Positions 1-8,775 of a stretch of 50,452 nucleotides of DNA are shown in pieces; positions within the stretch are counted from its first letter, which is position 1, and each line of letters begins with the position of its first letter. Source of the DNA: Thiococcus pfennigii (GTDB lineage Bacteria; Pseudomonadota; Gammaproteobacteria; Chromatiales; Chromatiaceae). The stretch spans positions 1-50,452 of the forward strand of contig NZ_NRRW01000028.1 of assembly GCF_016583835.1 (NCBI RefSeq), given 5' to 3'. Below the pieces are notes generated by a model. That model worked only from the letters and a program-made list of their open reading frames with translations. It made no database searches and had not been told where the DNA came from. Position numbers and translations under genes: made by a program.

Positions 1-1284
1 GGGCTGGGCCGCGGGGAGGTAGCGGCTCGGCAGGCGCGCGAGTTCGGCGAGCCGGTCCAGCAGCAGTTGCTTGTAGAGGCTCGGTGGCAGGTCCTTCAGC
101 AGCGGTTCGGCGAGCGCGGCGAGCCGGGCGCGGCCCTCGGCGCTCGCGAGGTCGACCTGGCGCGTCAGGTGTTCGAAGAGGACGTCGGACAAGGGTGTGG
201 CGGCCGCGAGGCGCTGCTCGAGCCCGTCGCGGCCCTCGCGGCGCACGAGGGTGTCCGGATCTTCCCCCTCGGGCAGGAAGAGGAAGCGGATCTGTTGCTG
301 GCCGGTCGCCTGGGGCAGGGCGGTCTGCAGGGCCTTCCAGGCCGCCTCGCGCCCGGCGCGGTCGCCGTCGAAGCAGAAGATCAGCTCCGGGGCGCTCCTC
401 AGCAGGCGGCGCAGGTGCTCGGGGGTCGTCGCCGTGCCGAGGGTCGCGACGGCATAGGGGATCCCGAACTGGGCCAGCGCGATGACGTCCATGTAGCCTT
501 CGACGATCAACAGGCGATCGAGGGCGCGACGCTGCTGGTGGGTCTCGTAGAGGCCGTAGAGCGCCTGACCCTTGTGGAAGAGGGCCGTCTCCGGGGAATT
601 GAGGTACTTGGGCCTTTGATCGCCGAGCACGCGGCCGCCGAAGCCGATCACCCGCCCGCGCTGGTCGCGGATCGGGAACATGATGCGATCGCGAAAGCGG
701 TCGTAGCGTCGTCCCTGTTCGTGCTCGGCCAAGAGGCCGGCCTGGGCGAGGCGCTCTTGGGCGTCGCGGTCATGACCGAGGCGCTCGCGGAGAAAGTCCC
801 AGCCCTCGGGGGCATAGCCGAGGCCGAAGCGCTCGATGATCTCGTCGCTGAGGCCCCGCCGGCTCAGATAGTCGCGGGCCGCCCGGCTGCTGGGGTGCTC
901 GCGCAGCTGGCGGCGATAGAGGTCCGCGGCACGTTGCAGCGTCTCGTAAAGGGGCGTCAGGTCGGGGCCGCGCGGGGCCTGGTCGTCGAGCGGCAGCTCG
1001 ACGCCGGCCTGGTGGGCGAGTTCCTCGACGGCCTCGCGGAAGCCCAGCCGCTCGTACTCCATCAAGAAGCCGATCGCCGAGCCGTGGGCGCCGCAGCCGA
1101 AGCAGTGATAGAACTGCTTCTCGCGGCTGACCGTGAAGGAGGGGGTCTTCTCGTCGTGAAACGGGCAGCGGGCCTGGAATTCCTTGCCGGCCTTGCGCAG
1201 CTGGAGGCGACGGGAGATCACATCGACGATGTCGACCCGCGCGAGGAGGTCGTCGATGAACTCGTGGGGGATTCTGCCGGCCAT
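1..1284 (-). CDS. dnaG: DNA primase DnaG (3' part outside window)
   Basis: Synthesises RNA primers at the replication fork. The 428 visible residues start with a CHC2 zinc finger (C40, H43, C61, C64, around CPFHDEKTPSF and HCFGCG), followed by the primase core with the TOPRIM signature LLIVEGYMDVI and the acidic motif CFDGDRAG. The start ATG is at 1284. The C-terminal DnaB-interacting part runs past position 1, so the gene is partial only because of the window edge. It is the third gene of the rpsU-yqeY-dnaG macromolecular synthesis operon; rpoD usually follows but cannot be seen here. Confidence 0.96.
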   Translation of the reverse strand, partial: MAGRIPHEFIDDLLARVDIVDVISRRLQLRKAGKEFQARCPFHDEKTPSFTVSREKQFYHCFGCGAHGSAIGFLMEYERLGFREAVEELAHQAGVELPLDDQAPRGPDLTPLYETLQRAADLYRRQLREHPSSRAARDYLSRRGLSDEIIERFGLGYAPEGWDFLRERLGHDRDAQERLAQAGLLAEHEQGRRYDRFRDRIMFPIRDQRGRVIGFGGRVLGDQRPKYLNSPETALFHKGQALYGLYETHQQRRALDRLLIVEGYMDVIALAQFGIPYAVATLGTATTPEHLRRLLRSAPELIFCFDGDRAGREAAWKALQTALPQATGQQQIRFLFLPEGEDPDTLVRREGRDGLEQRLAAATPLSDVLFEHLTRQVDLASAEGRARLAALAEPLLKDLPPSLYKQLLLDRLAELARLPSRYLPAAQP

Positions 1285-1323
1285 ACGAAGAAAGCTAGCA
1301 GAAAGGGCGGGGCGGCGCCGTCG

Positions 1324-1767
1324 TCAGCTCCCGAGCCGTTGCTTCACCATCGCGCTGACGGCGCCCATGTCGGCGCGTCCCTGGACCTGGGGGCGCAGCT
1401 CGGCCATCACCTTGCCCATGTCCTTCATCGATTCGGCGCCGGTGGCGGTGATCGCCGCGGCGACGAGATCGGCCAATGCCTGCTCGTCGAGCGCCTCGGG
1501 GAGATATTGCTGGCAGACCTCGATCTCGTAGCGCTCGACCTCGGCGAGATCCTCGCGCCCCGCCTGCTCGTACTGGGTGACCGAGTCGCGGCGCTGCTTG
1601 ACCATCTTGTCGAGGACGGCGAGGGTCTGGCTGTCGTCGAGTTCGACGCGCTCATCGACCTCGCGCTGCTTGATCGCCGCGAGGATGAGCCGGATGACGC
1701 CCAGGCGACGCTTGTCGCCGGCCTTCATCGCGGCCTTCATGTCGTCTTGGATGCGCTGCTTGAGCAT
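1324..1767 (-). CDS. GatB/YqeY domain protein
   Basis: A 147-aa protein beginning MLKQRIQDDMKAAMKAGDKR with the typical LGVIRLILAAIKQREVDER stretch of the YqeY family. This family is related to the C-terminal tRNA-binding domain of the GatB amidotransferase subunit; its own role is not settled. All-helical, no signal peptide. It lies between rpsU and dnaG on the same strand, the usual place in proteobacteria, so it is probably co-transcribed with them. Length matches the family. Confidence 0.93.
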   Translation of the reverse strand: MLKQRIQDDMKAAMKAGDKRRLGVIRLILAAIKQREVDERVELDDSQTLAVLDKMVKQRRDSVTQYEQAGREDLAEVERYEIEVCQQYLPEALDEQALADLVAAAITATGAESMKDMGKVMAELRPQVQGRADMGAVSAMVKQRLGS

Positions 1768-1802
1768 GACGCGGGGCTGGGCGCTCGACGATGAGGCGGC
1801 GC

Positions 1803-2018
1803 TCAGTAGGCGCGCTCCCAGCGGCGGGCCTCGCGCTGGAGCTTCTTGTGATGACGCTTGACGGCCGCGGCCTTCTTGCGCTTGCGCTCGGAGGTGGGCT
1901 TTTCATAGAACTCGCGGCGACGGACCTCGGCGAGCACGCCGGCCTTTTCGCAGGAGCGCTTGAAACGGCGCATGGCGACTTCGAAGGGTTCGTTCTCTTT
2001 CACGCGGACGCTAGGCAT
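1803..2018 (-). CDS. rpsU: 30S ribosomal protein S21
   Basis: A 71-aa basic protein beginning [20 protein letters not shown] and ending in the Arg/Lys-rich [19 protein letters not shown]. The start at 2018 is chosen because it gives the family's exact length and is preceded by an AGGA ribosome binding site; the frame is open further upstream but that extension is not S21-like. It is the first gene of the rpsU-yqeY-dnaG operon. S21 binds the 30S platform and helps initiation. Confidence 0.97.
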   Translation of the reverse strand: MPSVRVKENEPFEVAMRRFKRSCEKAGVLAEVRRREFYEKPTSERKRKKAAAVKRHHKKLQREARRWERAY

Positions 2019-2074
2019 AGATTGTCCTACTTGGGGTTTTCCTGGGCCGTCTTCGGGTCGAAAAAAGAACTGGA

Positions 2075-2102
2075 ATTCTACACAAGGACGAAAGGAATGC
2101 AA
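2075..2102 (-). promoter_or_regulatory. Probable sigma-70 promoter of rpsU operon
   Basis: Read on the minus strand: -35 TTGCAT (2097-2102), 16-nt spacer, -10 TAGAAT (2075-2080), 57 nt upstream of the rpsU start. Inferred from sequence match only. Confidence 0.55.
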
Positions 2103-2186
2103 AGTGGCCAACGCGGTGGGCGCTACAGGCGGTTGGCCCGCGGGGGCACTGCCGCTAGTCTAGTCCGATTCGCCCGCGCGGTCGCC

Positions 2187-2346
2187 TGATGGGGACCTTG
2201 AAAAATTGCCATCCGGGCGATTTTTCAAGACGCGAACCGAAAATGCGATTTTCGCTTCGCTTCATGTTCAGTCGCTTAGGCGACTGAACATGGCGGGGGC
2301 ATCCTTGCCCCGCGCGGGCACCTTGAATTTTTCAAGGTGCCCTGAT
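2187..2346. mobile_element. MITE-like element, copy A (152 bp plus 4-bp TSD)
   Basis: The element spans 2191-2342. It has inverted ends (GGGGACCTTGAA left, TTCAAGGTGCCC right) and is flanked by TGAT on both sides (2187-2190 and 2343-2346), a probable target-site duplication. Inside is a hairpin with 13-bp arms CATGTTCAGTCGC/GCGACTGAACATG and a 4-nt loop (2263-2292), then a GC stem GGGGC/GCCCC. A homologous copy in opposite orientation lies at 10007-10157. It has no coding capacity and fills much of the 378-bp rpsU-tsaD intergenic region. Confidence 0.75.
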
Positions 2347-2396
2347 GCCTGCGGGGCCCCATCTCAATCCTCATAACAGTCGGATCGGTCCAACCT

Positions 2397-3422
2397 ATGC
2401 GAGTCCTCGGCATCGAAACCTCCTGCGACGAGACGGGGGTCGCCGTCTACGACGGCGAGCGCGGCCTGGTGGCCAACGCCGTCTACAGCCAGGTCGAGAT
2501 CCACGCCGAATACGGCGGCGTGGTCCCGGAGCTCGCCTCGCGCGACCATGTGCGCAAGACCCTGCCGCTCGTGCGCCAGGTGCTCGCCGAGGCGGGGCTC
2601 GCCGCCGGCGATATCGACGGCATCGCCTACACGGCTGGCCCGGGCCTGATCGGCGCCCTGTTGGTCGGCGCCGCGCTCGGGCGCAGCCTCGCCTGGGCCT
2701 GGGGGGTGCCGGCGCTCGGCGTCCACCACATGGAGGGGCACCTGCTCGCGCCGCTCCTCGAAGAGCCGGCCCCGGCCTTCCCCTTCGTCGCGCTGCTCGT
2801 CTCCGGCGGTCACACGCAGCTCGTCGACGTCGCCGGGGTCGGGCGCTACCGGATCCTCGGCGAGTCGCTCGACGATGCGGCCGGCGAGGCCTTCGACAAG
2901 ACGGCCAAGATCCTCGAGCTGCCCTATCCGGGCGGGCCGAACCTCGCCCGGCTCGCCGAGCGGGGCGATCCGCGACGCTACCGGTTCCCGCGACCGATGA
3001 CCGACCGCCCGGGGCTTGACTTCAGCTTCAGCGGCCTGAAGACCTTCACGCTGCAGACGCTCAACGAAGAACTGCCGCGTGCGGCGGATCGCGCGCAGAC
3101 CCGTGCCGACATCGCCCGGGCCTTCGAGGAGGCGGTCGTCGACACCCTCGTCATCAAGTGCCGGCGGGCCGTGCGCGAAGGCGGCCGGCGGCGCCTGATC
3201 CTGGCCGGCGGGGTCAGCGCCAATCGGCGGCTGCGCGAGCGGATGGGGCAGATGATGGCCGAGGAGGGCGGTGAGGTCTTCTATCCGCGCCTCGGGCTCT
3301 GCACCGACAACGGGGCGATGATCGCCTTCGCCGGCTGGCAGCGGCTGCGCACCGGGCAGTGCGAGCCGCTGGCCTTCAGCCCGCGGGCGCGCTGGCCGAT
3401 GACCAGCCTGCCGCCGGTGTGA
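2397..3422 (+). CDS. tsaD: tRNA N6-adenosine threonylcarbamoyltransferase
   Basis: Transfers threonylcarbamoyl to A37 of ANN-decoding tRNAs, with TsaB and TsaE. The 341-aa sequence begins [20 protein letters not shown] (ASKHA fold) and carries the metal-binding HMEGH motif (H111, H115), SGGHTQLV and the late motif [12 protein letters not shown]. Full length for the family. Divergent from rpsU, as in most gammaproteobacteria. The ribosome binding site is weak. Confidence 0.97.
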   Translation: MRVLGIETSCDETGVAVYDGERGLVANAVYSQVEIHAEYGGVVPELASRDHVRKTLPLVRQVLAEAGLAAGDIDGIAYTAGPGLIGALLVGAALGRSLAWAWGVPALGVHHMEGHLLAPLLEEPAPAFPFVALLVSGGHTQLVDVAGVGRYRILGESLDDAAGEAFDKTAKILELPYPGGPNLARLAERGDPRRYRFPRPMTDRPGLDFSFSGLKTFTLQTLNEELPRAADRAQTRADIARAFEEAVVDTLVIKCRRAVREGGRRRLILAGGVSANRRLRERMGQMMAEEGGEVFYPRLGLCTDNGAMIAFAGWQRLRTGQCEPLAFSPRARWPMTSLPPV

Positions 3423-3457
3423 GTCGCCCTGAAGCGGCTTGACAGCCGAGGGGGTGG

Positions 3458-4063
3458 TCAGTCCTCGGGCTCGGCATCGAGCTGGATGCGGCCCTCGGCG
3501 CCGTTCAGCAGGTTGCGGATATTGGTGCGGTGGCGCCAGAAGAGGAGCAGGCTGATCAGGAACTGGCCGCCGACCAGGGCCGGCTCGGGCCAGAAGATCC
3601 AGACGATCAGCGGCGCCAGGGCCATCGAGATCAGGGCCGAGAGCGAGGAGATCTTCAGGACCTTGGCGACGAACAGCCAGATGGCGGCGACGCTGAGGCC
3701 GATCGGCCAGTAGAGACCCAGCTGCACGCCGAGGGCCGTGGCGACGCCCTTGCCCCCCTGGAAGCCGAAGAAGACCGGGTAGAGGTGGCCGAGGAAGGCC
3801 GCCAGGCCGACGGCCGCGAGGCCCGTCGGCCCGAGCCCGAGCAGGTGCCCGGCGAGCATCGGCAGCAGGCCCTTGAGGCTGTCGCCGAGCAGCGTGATGG
3901 CCGCGGCCCGCTTGCCGCCGAAGCGCAGGACGTTGGTCGCCCCTGGGTTGTTCGAGCCCTGGGTGCGCGGATCCGGCAGCCCCATCAGGCGGCAGACGAC
4001 GATGGCGCTCGAGACCGAACCGAGCAGATAGGCGGCGCCGACGAGCAGGATGGCAGTGATCAT
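3458..4063 (-). CDS. plsY: Glycerol-3-phosphate acyltransferase PlsY
   Basis: Integral membrane enzyme that acylates glycerol-3-phosphate from acyl-phosphate, the first step of phospholipid synthesis. 201 aa from MITAILLVG, with five or so hydrophobic segments and the conserved loops GSNNPGATNVLR (about residues 36-47) and GHLYPVFFGFQGGKGVATALG-like sequence. The start at 4063 is preferred because it places the first membrane segment at the N terminus; a start at 4072 (MCAM) is also possible. Convergent with tsaD and divergent from folB, a common arrangement. Confidence 0.95.
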   Translation of the reverse strand: MITAILLVGAAYLLGSVSSAIVVCRLMGLPDPRTQGSNNPGATNVLRFGGKRAAAITLLGDSLKGLLPMLAGHLLGLGPTGLAAVGLAAFLGHLYPVFFGFQGGKGVATALGVQLGLYWPIGLSVAAIWLFVAKVLKISSLSALISMALAPLIVWIFWPEPALVGGQFLISLLLFWRHRTNIRNLLNGAEGRIQLDAEPED

Positions 4064-4191
4064 GGCGCACATTGGAATCGCAAACCCGGGGCCGGTCAAG
4101 CGAGCCGCAAGCCGCACCGCCTGCCGGGCTTGCAATATGGCGGGCGTCCCACACCTTGGCGAAGGTTTTCCCTGACGACCGGAGGCACGGC

Positions 4192-4548
4192 ATGGATCTG
4201 GTTTTTCTGCGCGGACTGCGCATCGAGACCGTCATCGGCATCTACGACTGGGAGAAGGCGATCCGGCAGTCGGTCGTCCTGGATCTGGAGATGGGTGCCG
4301 ACGTGGCCCGGGCCGCGGCGACCGACCACATCGCCGATGCCCTCGACTACAAGGCCGTCGCCAAGCGCCTCAAGCAGTTCGTCGGCGAGGGGCGCTTCGA
4401 GCTGGTCGAGACGCTGGCCGAGCGCTGTGCCGAGATCGTCCGTGAGGAGTTCGGCGTACCCTGGGTGCGACTCACCGTCAACAAGGCGGGTGCCGTCACC
4501 GACGCCGAGGGTGTCGGCGTGATCATCGAGCGCGGCGTGCGCCCCTGA
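4192..4548 (+). CDS. folB: Dihydroneopterin aldolase
   Basis: Folate pathway enzyme converting 7,8-dihydroneopterin to 6-hydroxymethyl-dihydropterin. 118 aa, starting MDLVFLRGLRIETVIGIYDW, with the family's conserved glutamate region LVETLAERCAEIV and the lysine-containing VNKAGAV near the C terminus. The ATG at 4192 is preceded by GGAGG at 4181-4185, which decides the start over an upstream in-frame ATG. folK follows after 15 nt, so the two likely form one unit. Confidence 0.95.
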   Translation: MDLVFLRGLRIETVIGIYDWEKAIRQSVVLDLEMGADVARAAATDHIADALDYKAVAKRLKQFVGEGRFELVETLAERCAEIVREEFGVPWVRLTVNKAGAVTDAEGVGVIIERGVRP

Positions 4549-4563
4549 GCCGGCCGCGCGCCC

Positions 4564-5055
4564 GTGCCTTGGGTCTGGGTCAGCCTCGGCAGCAACCTCG
4601 ATCGCGACGCGAGTCTGCGCGGGGCCGTGCGCCGCCTGCGCGCGGTGGCCGGCGATCCGGTCCTGTCGTCGGTCTACGAGAGCGCCGCCGTCGGCGCCGC
4701 CGGGCCACCCTTCTACAACCTGGTGGCCGGCTTCGAGACCGATCTCGGGGTCGCGGCCATCAACGATTGGCTGCGCGCCATCGAGACCGCCTTCGGCCGT
4801 GAGCGGGGCGCCGACAAGAACGCCCCGCGCACGCTCGACCTGGATCTGCTGACCTACGGCGAGCGGGTCGGCGTGATCGACGGCTATGCCCTGCCGCGCG
4901 CCGACATCCTGCAATACGCCTTCGTCCTGGCCCCGCTCGCCGAGGTCGCGCCGCACGAACGGCATCCGTTCGACGGCCGCACCTATGCCGAGCTCTGGGC
5001 CGTCTTCCCCCAGGCCGAACAGCCGCTCGAGCGCGTCGCGTTCTCGTTCGATTGA
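4564..5055 (+). CDS. folK: 2-amino-4-hydroxy-6-hydroxymethyldihydropteridine diphosphokinase
   Basis: Pyrophosphorylates the product of FolB using ATP. 163 aa with VSLGSNL at the N terminus and the HPPK signature RTLDLDLLTYG starting at about residue 89. The start codon is GTG at 4564, 15 nt after folB; no in-frame ATG fits better. Length is normal for HPPK. The pair folB-folK and the downstream pteridine reductase-like gene make a small pterin cluster. Confidence 0.93.
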   Translation: MPWVWVSLGSNLDRDASLRGAVRRLRAVAGDPVLSSVYESAAVGAAGPPFYNLVAGFETDLGVAAINDWLRAIETAFGRERGADKNAPRTLDLDLLTYGERVGVIDGYALPRADILQYAFVLAPLAEVAPHERHPFDGRTYAELWAVFPQAEQPLERVAFSFD

Positions 5056-5066
5056 GGGCGCGCCCG

Positions 5067-5567
5067 TCAGTCGCCGCCCGCGAGGCCGCCGATGCGCAGC
5101 AACTGCCCGATCATCGCGCCCGTGTCGTCGTCGTCGGCGAGGCGTTCGGCCGGGGTCCAGCTGTAGTCGTTCTCCAGGCGATAGGAACCGACGAATGCGT
5201 GCGGCGGGGTCTCGCCCCAGTCGGTCGGTGAGAGCATCGAGAAGAAGGTGCGCCCGTCGGCGCGTCGGTACAGGTGGTAGACCTGGCCCGGGCGGCGCTT
5301 GAAGTGACACTCGGCGTGGGTCAGCGCCTGTTCCTCGCGGGCCTCGTCGAGCACCTTGCGGGCCTCGGCCTGGAGCGCCTTGATCTGATCGGCGATCACG
5401 CGCAGCTTGGCGCCGGTGCGGGCGCCGAGCAGGCCCTCGGCGCGGGCGATCTCGGCGGCGAGCTCCGGGGCCTGGAAGGCCGGGGCGAGGCGGCTCGTCG
5501 GGTAGGGTGCGCTGTGCTCCGGGCCGACGTGCGGCACGGCTTGGTTGGTCTCGTCGTGGGTCGTCAT
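5067..5567 (-). CDS. DUF2452 domain protein
   Basis: A 166-aa soluble protein of a conserved but uncharacterised family (DUF2452). Visible features: a central coiled-coil-like helix (ADQIKALQAEARKVLDEARE) and an aromatic-rich C-terminal part with QVYHLYRRADGRTFFSMLSP and GSYRLENDYSW. No signal peptide or catalytic motif. Convergent with folK and followed on the same strand by nothing obvious; the upstream neighbour is the pteridine reductase-like gene, separated by 39 nt, so they may be co-transcribed. Function unknown. Confidence 0.85.
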   Translation of the reverse strand: MTTHDETNQAVPHVGPEHSAPYPTSRLAPAFQAPELAAEIARAEGLLGARTGAKLRVIADQIKALQAEARKVLDEAREEQALTHAECHFKRRPGQVYHLYRRADGRTFFSMLSPTDWGETPPHAFVGSYRLENDYSWTPAERLADDDDTGAMIGQLLRIGGLAGGD

Positions 5568-5606
5568 GGCGGGCTCCTCAGAGGTCCGGGGGGCGATCCG
5601 GGGCGC

Positions 5607-6386
5607 CTATTGCTGGATCGTGCGGCCCCCGTCGACGGCCAGGATCTGGCCGGTCACATAGTCGGCGTCGCGCACCAGATAGAGGATGGCGCGGGCGATG
5701 TCGCGCGGGTCGCCGGCGCGGCGCAGGGCGGTGCGGGCGAGGATCTCGTCGCGGGCCGCCTCGTCGAGCCCCTGCTCGGGCCATAGGATGGCCCCGGGGG
5801 CGACCCCGTTGACGCGCACCTCGGGGCCGAGCGCACGGGCCAAAGCCTTGACCATCATCGCATTGCCGGCCTTGGCCATCGAGTAGATCGGGTGGTCGGC
5901 GAGCGGGCGCTCGGCGTGGATGTCGACCAGGTTGACGATGCAGCCGCCGGCCTCGCGCAGGAGCGGCGCGGCCTGCTGGGCGAGGAAGAAGGGCGCCTTC
6001 ATGTTGATGTCGACGAGCTCGTCCCACTGCGCCTCGCCGGCCGCGGCGAGCGGTGTCGGGTAGAAGGCCGAGGCGTTGTTGACCAGCAGGTCGAGCCGGC
6101 CGCGGAAGGCGCGGATCTGGCGGAACAGGTCGGGGAACGCGGCGCAGCGGCGCAGGTCGGCCTGCACCAAGAGGACCGAACTCGGCCGCATCCGGTCGAG
6201 GTCGCGGGCGAGCGCCTCGGCGGCGTCGCGCGACTGGCCGTAGTGCAGGACGATGTCCATCCCCTCCTCGTGGAGCTGGCGTGCCACGGCGGCGCCGATG
6301 CGTCGCGCCGCGCCCGTGATGAAGGCGACCTTGTTGGCGAGGGGCGACGGGGTTGGCGCCAAGGGTGACCTCCGGGTGTAATGCAC
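5607..6386 (-). CDS. Pteridine reductase-like short-chain dehydrogenase
   Basis: 259-aa SDR. The nucleotide-binding motif is TGAARRIG (T24-G31), with the Arg in TGxxxRxG that is characteristic of pteridine reductases rather than ordinary SDRs; NNAS at 103-106; catalytic D155, Y168 and K172 (YSMAK). Asp replaces the usual SDR Ser, as in PTR1/FolM. Predicted to reduce dihydro- or oxidised pterins with NADPH. Located near folB and folK, consistent with pterin metabolism. The true start may lie slightly inside, as the first 18 residues are not family-like. Confidence 0.85.
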   Translation of the reverse strand: MHYTRRSPLAPTPSPLANKVAFITGAARRIGAAVARQLHEEGMDIVLHYGQSRDAAEALARDLDRMRPSSVLLVQADLRRCAAFPDLFRQIRAFRGRLDLLVNNASAFYPTPLAAAGEAQWDELVDINMKAPFFLAQQAAPLLREAGGCIVNLVDIHAERPLADHPIYSMAKAGNAMMVKALARALGPEVRVNGVAPGAILWPEQGLDEAARDEILARTALRRAGDPRDIARAILYLVRDADYVTGQILAVDGGRTIQQ

Positions 6387-6503
6387 GATGGATCGCAGGG
6401 GCTCGGTCGGGACGCTCGCAAGGCCGCCCCTCGGGGTCCCCTGAAGGATGCCCCGATTCTAACGCAGGGGCGATCGGCAACCCACCCGAGAGGAGCCTTC
6501 GAG

Positions 6504-7670
6504 ATGCTGCGCACCCCGCCCGACGACCTGGACGAGGTCGCCCGAGCCCACAGCGAGGCGCTGGCCGAGCGGATCCGCGCGGAGGCGGCCGCGGCCGGCG
6601 GGGCGCTGGCCTTCGACCGCTTCATGGAGTTGGCCCTCTATGCCCCGGGGCTCGGCTACTACATGGCCGGGGCTCGCAAGCTGGGTGCCGCTGGGGACTT
6701 CGTCACCGCCCCCGAGCTCTCGCCGCTGTTCGCCCGCTGCTTGGCGCGCCAGTGCCTCGAGGCGCTGGCGGCGCTCGGGGGCGGCGATGTCCTCGAGTTC
6801 GGCGCCGGCAGCGGCGCCCTGGCTGCCGAGCTGCTGGCCCAACTCGAGCGCGACGGTGCGTTGCCGGGGCGCTATCTGATCCTGGAGCTCAGCCCCGATC
6901 TGCAACGGCGCCAGGCCGAGCGGATCGCCGCCCGGGTGCCGCACCTGGTGGGGCGTGTGACCTGGCTCGCGACCCTGCCGAGCGGCCTGCGCGGGGTCGT
7001 CTTGGCCAACGAGGTCCTCGATGCGATGCCGGTCCATCGCTTCGCGATTCGTGCCGACGGCACGCCCGGTGAGATCCTGGTGCGCCCCGCGGGCGCGGAC
7101 TTCGAGGGGCTGGTCGAGGCACCCCGCTCGCCGGGCCTCGCGGCCGCCGTGCAGGCCCTTCAGGCCGAGGGGCTGGCCCGCGCCCCCGGCTACCGCGGTG
7201 AGCTCAACCTGCGCCTCGCGCCCTGGCTCGCGGCCCTCGCGGCGGCCATCGAGCAGGCCCTGGTGCTGCTGATCGACTACGGCTACCCGCGCCGCGAGCT
7301 CTACAGCGTCGAGCGCCCGATGGGGACCCTGCTCTGTCACTATCGCCACGGCATCGAGGCCGACCCCTATCGACGCATCGGCCTCCAGGACATCACCGCC
7401 CACGTCGACTTCACGGCCGTCGCCGAGGGTGGCGCCGCGGCCGGTCTGGCGCTCGCCGGCTACGCTACCCAGGCGCACTTCCTGATCGGCTGTGGGCTCG
7501 ACCGGCTGATCGCCGAGGCGAGCGAGGACCCGCTCGACCTGGCGGCCGGCGCCAAGCAGCTGGTGCTGCCCTCGGCGATGGGCGAGCGGTTCCAGGTCAT
7601 GGGGCTGACCAAGGGACTGGCCGGGGATTGGTGCGGCTTCGCGTTGCGCGACCTGCGCGGGCGGTTGTAG
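6504..7670 (+). CDS. MidA/NDUFAF7-family SAM-dependent methyltransferase (COG1565)
   Basis: 388 aa from MLRTPPDDLDEVARAHSEAL. Motifs: N-terminal FMELALYAPGLGYYMAG and GDFVTAPELSPLFA, SAM-binding VLEFGAGSGALA (about residues 97-108), LANEVLDAMPVHRF, and LLIDYGYPR in the C-terminal half. The mitochondrial homologue NDUFAF7 methylates an arginine of NDUFS2 during complex I assembly; the bacterial substrate is unknown. Start chosen at 6504, preceded by GAGAGGAG; the frame is open upstream but overlaps the divergent SDR gene. Confidence 0.9.
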   Translation: MLRTPPDDLDEVARAHSEALAERIRAEAAAAGGALAFDRFMELALYAPGLGYYMAGARKLGAAGDFVTAPELSPLFARCLARQCLEALAALGGGDVLEFGAGSGALAAELLAQLERDGALPGRYLILELSPDLQRRQAERIAARVPHLVGRVTWLATLPSGLRGVVLANEVLDAMPVHRFAIRADGTPGEILVRPAGADFEGLVEAPRSPGLAAAVQALQAEGLARAPGYRGELNLRLAPWLAALAAAIEQALVLLIDYGYPRRELYSVERPMGTLLCHYRHGIEADPYRRIGLQDITAHVDFTAVAEGGAAAGLALAGYATQAHFLIGCGLDRLIAEASEDPLDLAAGAKQLVLPSAMGERFQVMGLTKGLAGDWCGFALRDLRGRL

Positions 7671-7715
7671 CGGATCGCCCGCGCAGGTCGGCCCGCCCTG
7701 GTCGGCCCGGACCGC

Positions 7716-8633
7716 TCAGGTCCGCCGCCAGGCGAGGTACTCGGGCACGACGGCCGTGATGTCGGTGGCCTGCACGCCCAGGGCCGCCAGTCCGTCCTCG
7801 GCGCAGACGCTCGGCGTCTGCAGGGACAGGTAGTTGTCGAGCGTGAAGGGTTTGCCGGGCAGGTGCTCGAAGAGCTGTGCCTGGAGGCGCGAGAGCCGCT
7901 CGTCGAGGCCGATCACCCGGGTGCGGCGGCCGATCGTCGCGGCGGTATACTCGACGAGCTCCTGCAGCGTGAAGGCACGCGGCCCGCAGAGCGGATAGCG
8001 CCGCCCGTGGGTCGCTGGGTCGTCGAGGGCGCCCGTCATCGCCGCGACCAGGTCGCCGACGTAGAGGGGGGCGAAGCGGGCCTGCGGGCAGGCGAGCGGG
8101 AAGAGGCCGGGCGAGACCCGCAGCAGCGACGCGAAGCGATTGAAGAAGTGATCTCCGCGGCCGAAGATCACCGACGGTTGGAAGCTCGTGACGGCCATCG
8201 TGCGACCGCCCTCGGCGTGGGCGAGGTCCTCGCCGGCGCCCTTGCTGCGCAGATAGCGGCTGGCCCCGCCGGTCGCATCGGCATTCAGCGCGCTCATCTG
8301 CAGGAAGCGTCCGACGCCGGCCGCCTGGGCGGCCGCGATCAGGCGTGCGACGAGTTCGACATGGACGCGTTCGAAGGTGTCCGCCCCGGTCTCATTGAGG
8401 ATGCCGACCAGGTTGACGAGGGTGCCGCAGCCGGCCAGGTGGCCGGCGAGGGCGTCCGGGTCGAATGGGTCGACGCCGCGCACATCGAGGCCGGGGATCA
8501 GGCGCAGGTCCCGGTGGCGCTCGGGCCGGCGGACCAGGAGGCGGCACGGGTGGCCGTCGCGGGCGAGCCGATGGATCAGGTGCCGACCGACGAAGCCGGT
8601 AGCGCCGATGAGGCAAATGGGGGTCTCTTTCAT
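7716..8633 (-). CDS. NDUFA9-like NAD(P)-binding protein (atypical SDR)
   Basis: 305 aa. N-terminal Rossmann motif GATGFVGRHL (residues 9-18), NLVGILNE, and the conserved FQPSVIFGRGDHFFNRFA region typical of the complex I NDUFA9 subunit family. It lacks a classical YxxxK catalytic pair in the visible family position except YLRSKG, so it may be non-catalytic. In mitochondria NDUFA9 binds NADPH in complex I; bacterial members are free-standing and uncharacterised. Convergent with the MidA-like gene and divergent from the TauE/SafE gene. Confidence 0.87.
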   Translation of the reverse strand: MKETPICLIGATGFVGRHLIHRLARDGHPCRLLVRRPERHRDLRLIPGLDVRGVDPFDPDALAGHLAGCGTLVNLVGILNETGADTFERVHVELVARLIAAAQAAGVGRFLQMSALNADATGGASRYLRSKGAGEDLAHAEGGRTMAVTSFQPSVIFGRGDHFFNRFASLLRVSPGLFPLACPQARFAPLYVGDLVAAMTGALDDPATHGRRYPLCGPRAFTLQELVEYTAATIGRRTRVIGLDERLSRLQAQLFEHLPGKPFTLDNYLSLQTPSVCAEDGLAALGVQATDITAVVPEYLAWRRT

Positions 8634-8775
8634 TGTTCAGCTTGGCGTTCGTGACGAGGTCGAGGGGGAGCGTCGCTGCGTCCGGTCCTGCGGGCGGGCG
8701 CTGGCCGGTCCATTATCGCCCGACGGGTCCTGTCCCGGGCAAGGCCGATCGGCCGCGGTGCGGCGGGGGGGCGGC

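Noticed and set aside
67-1794. 575-aa open frame on the plus strand
   Set aside because: Antisense to dnaG and yqeY, both with clear domain matches; the translation is Ala/Gly/Val/Leu-rich and is a by-product of high GC.
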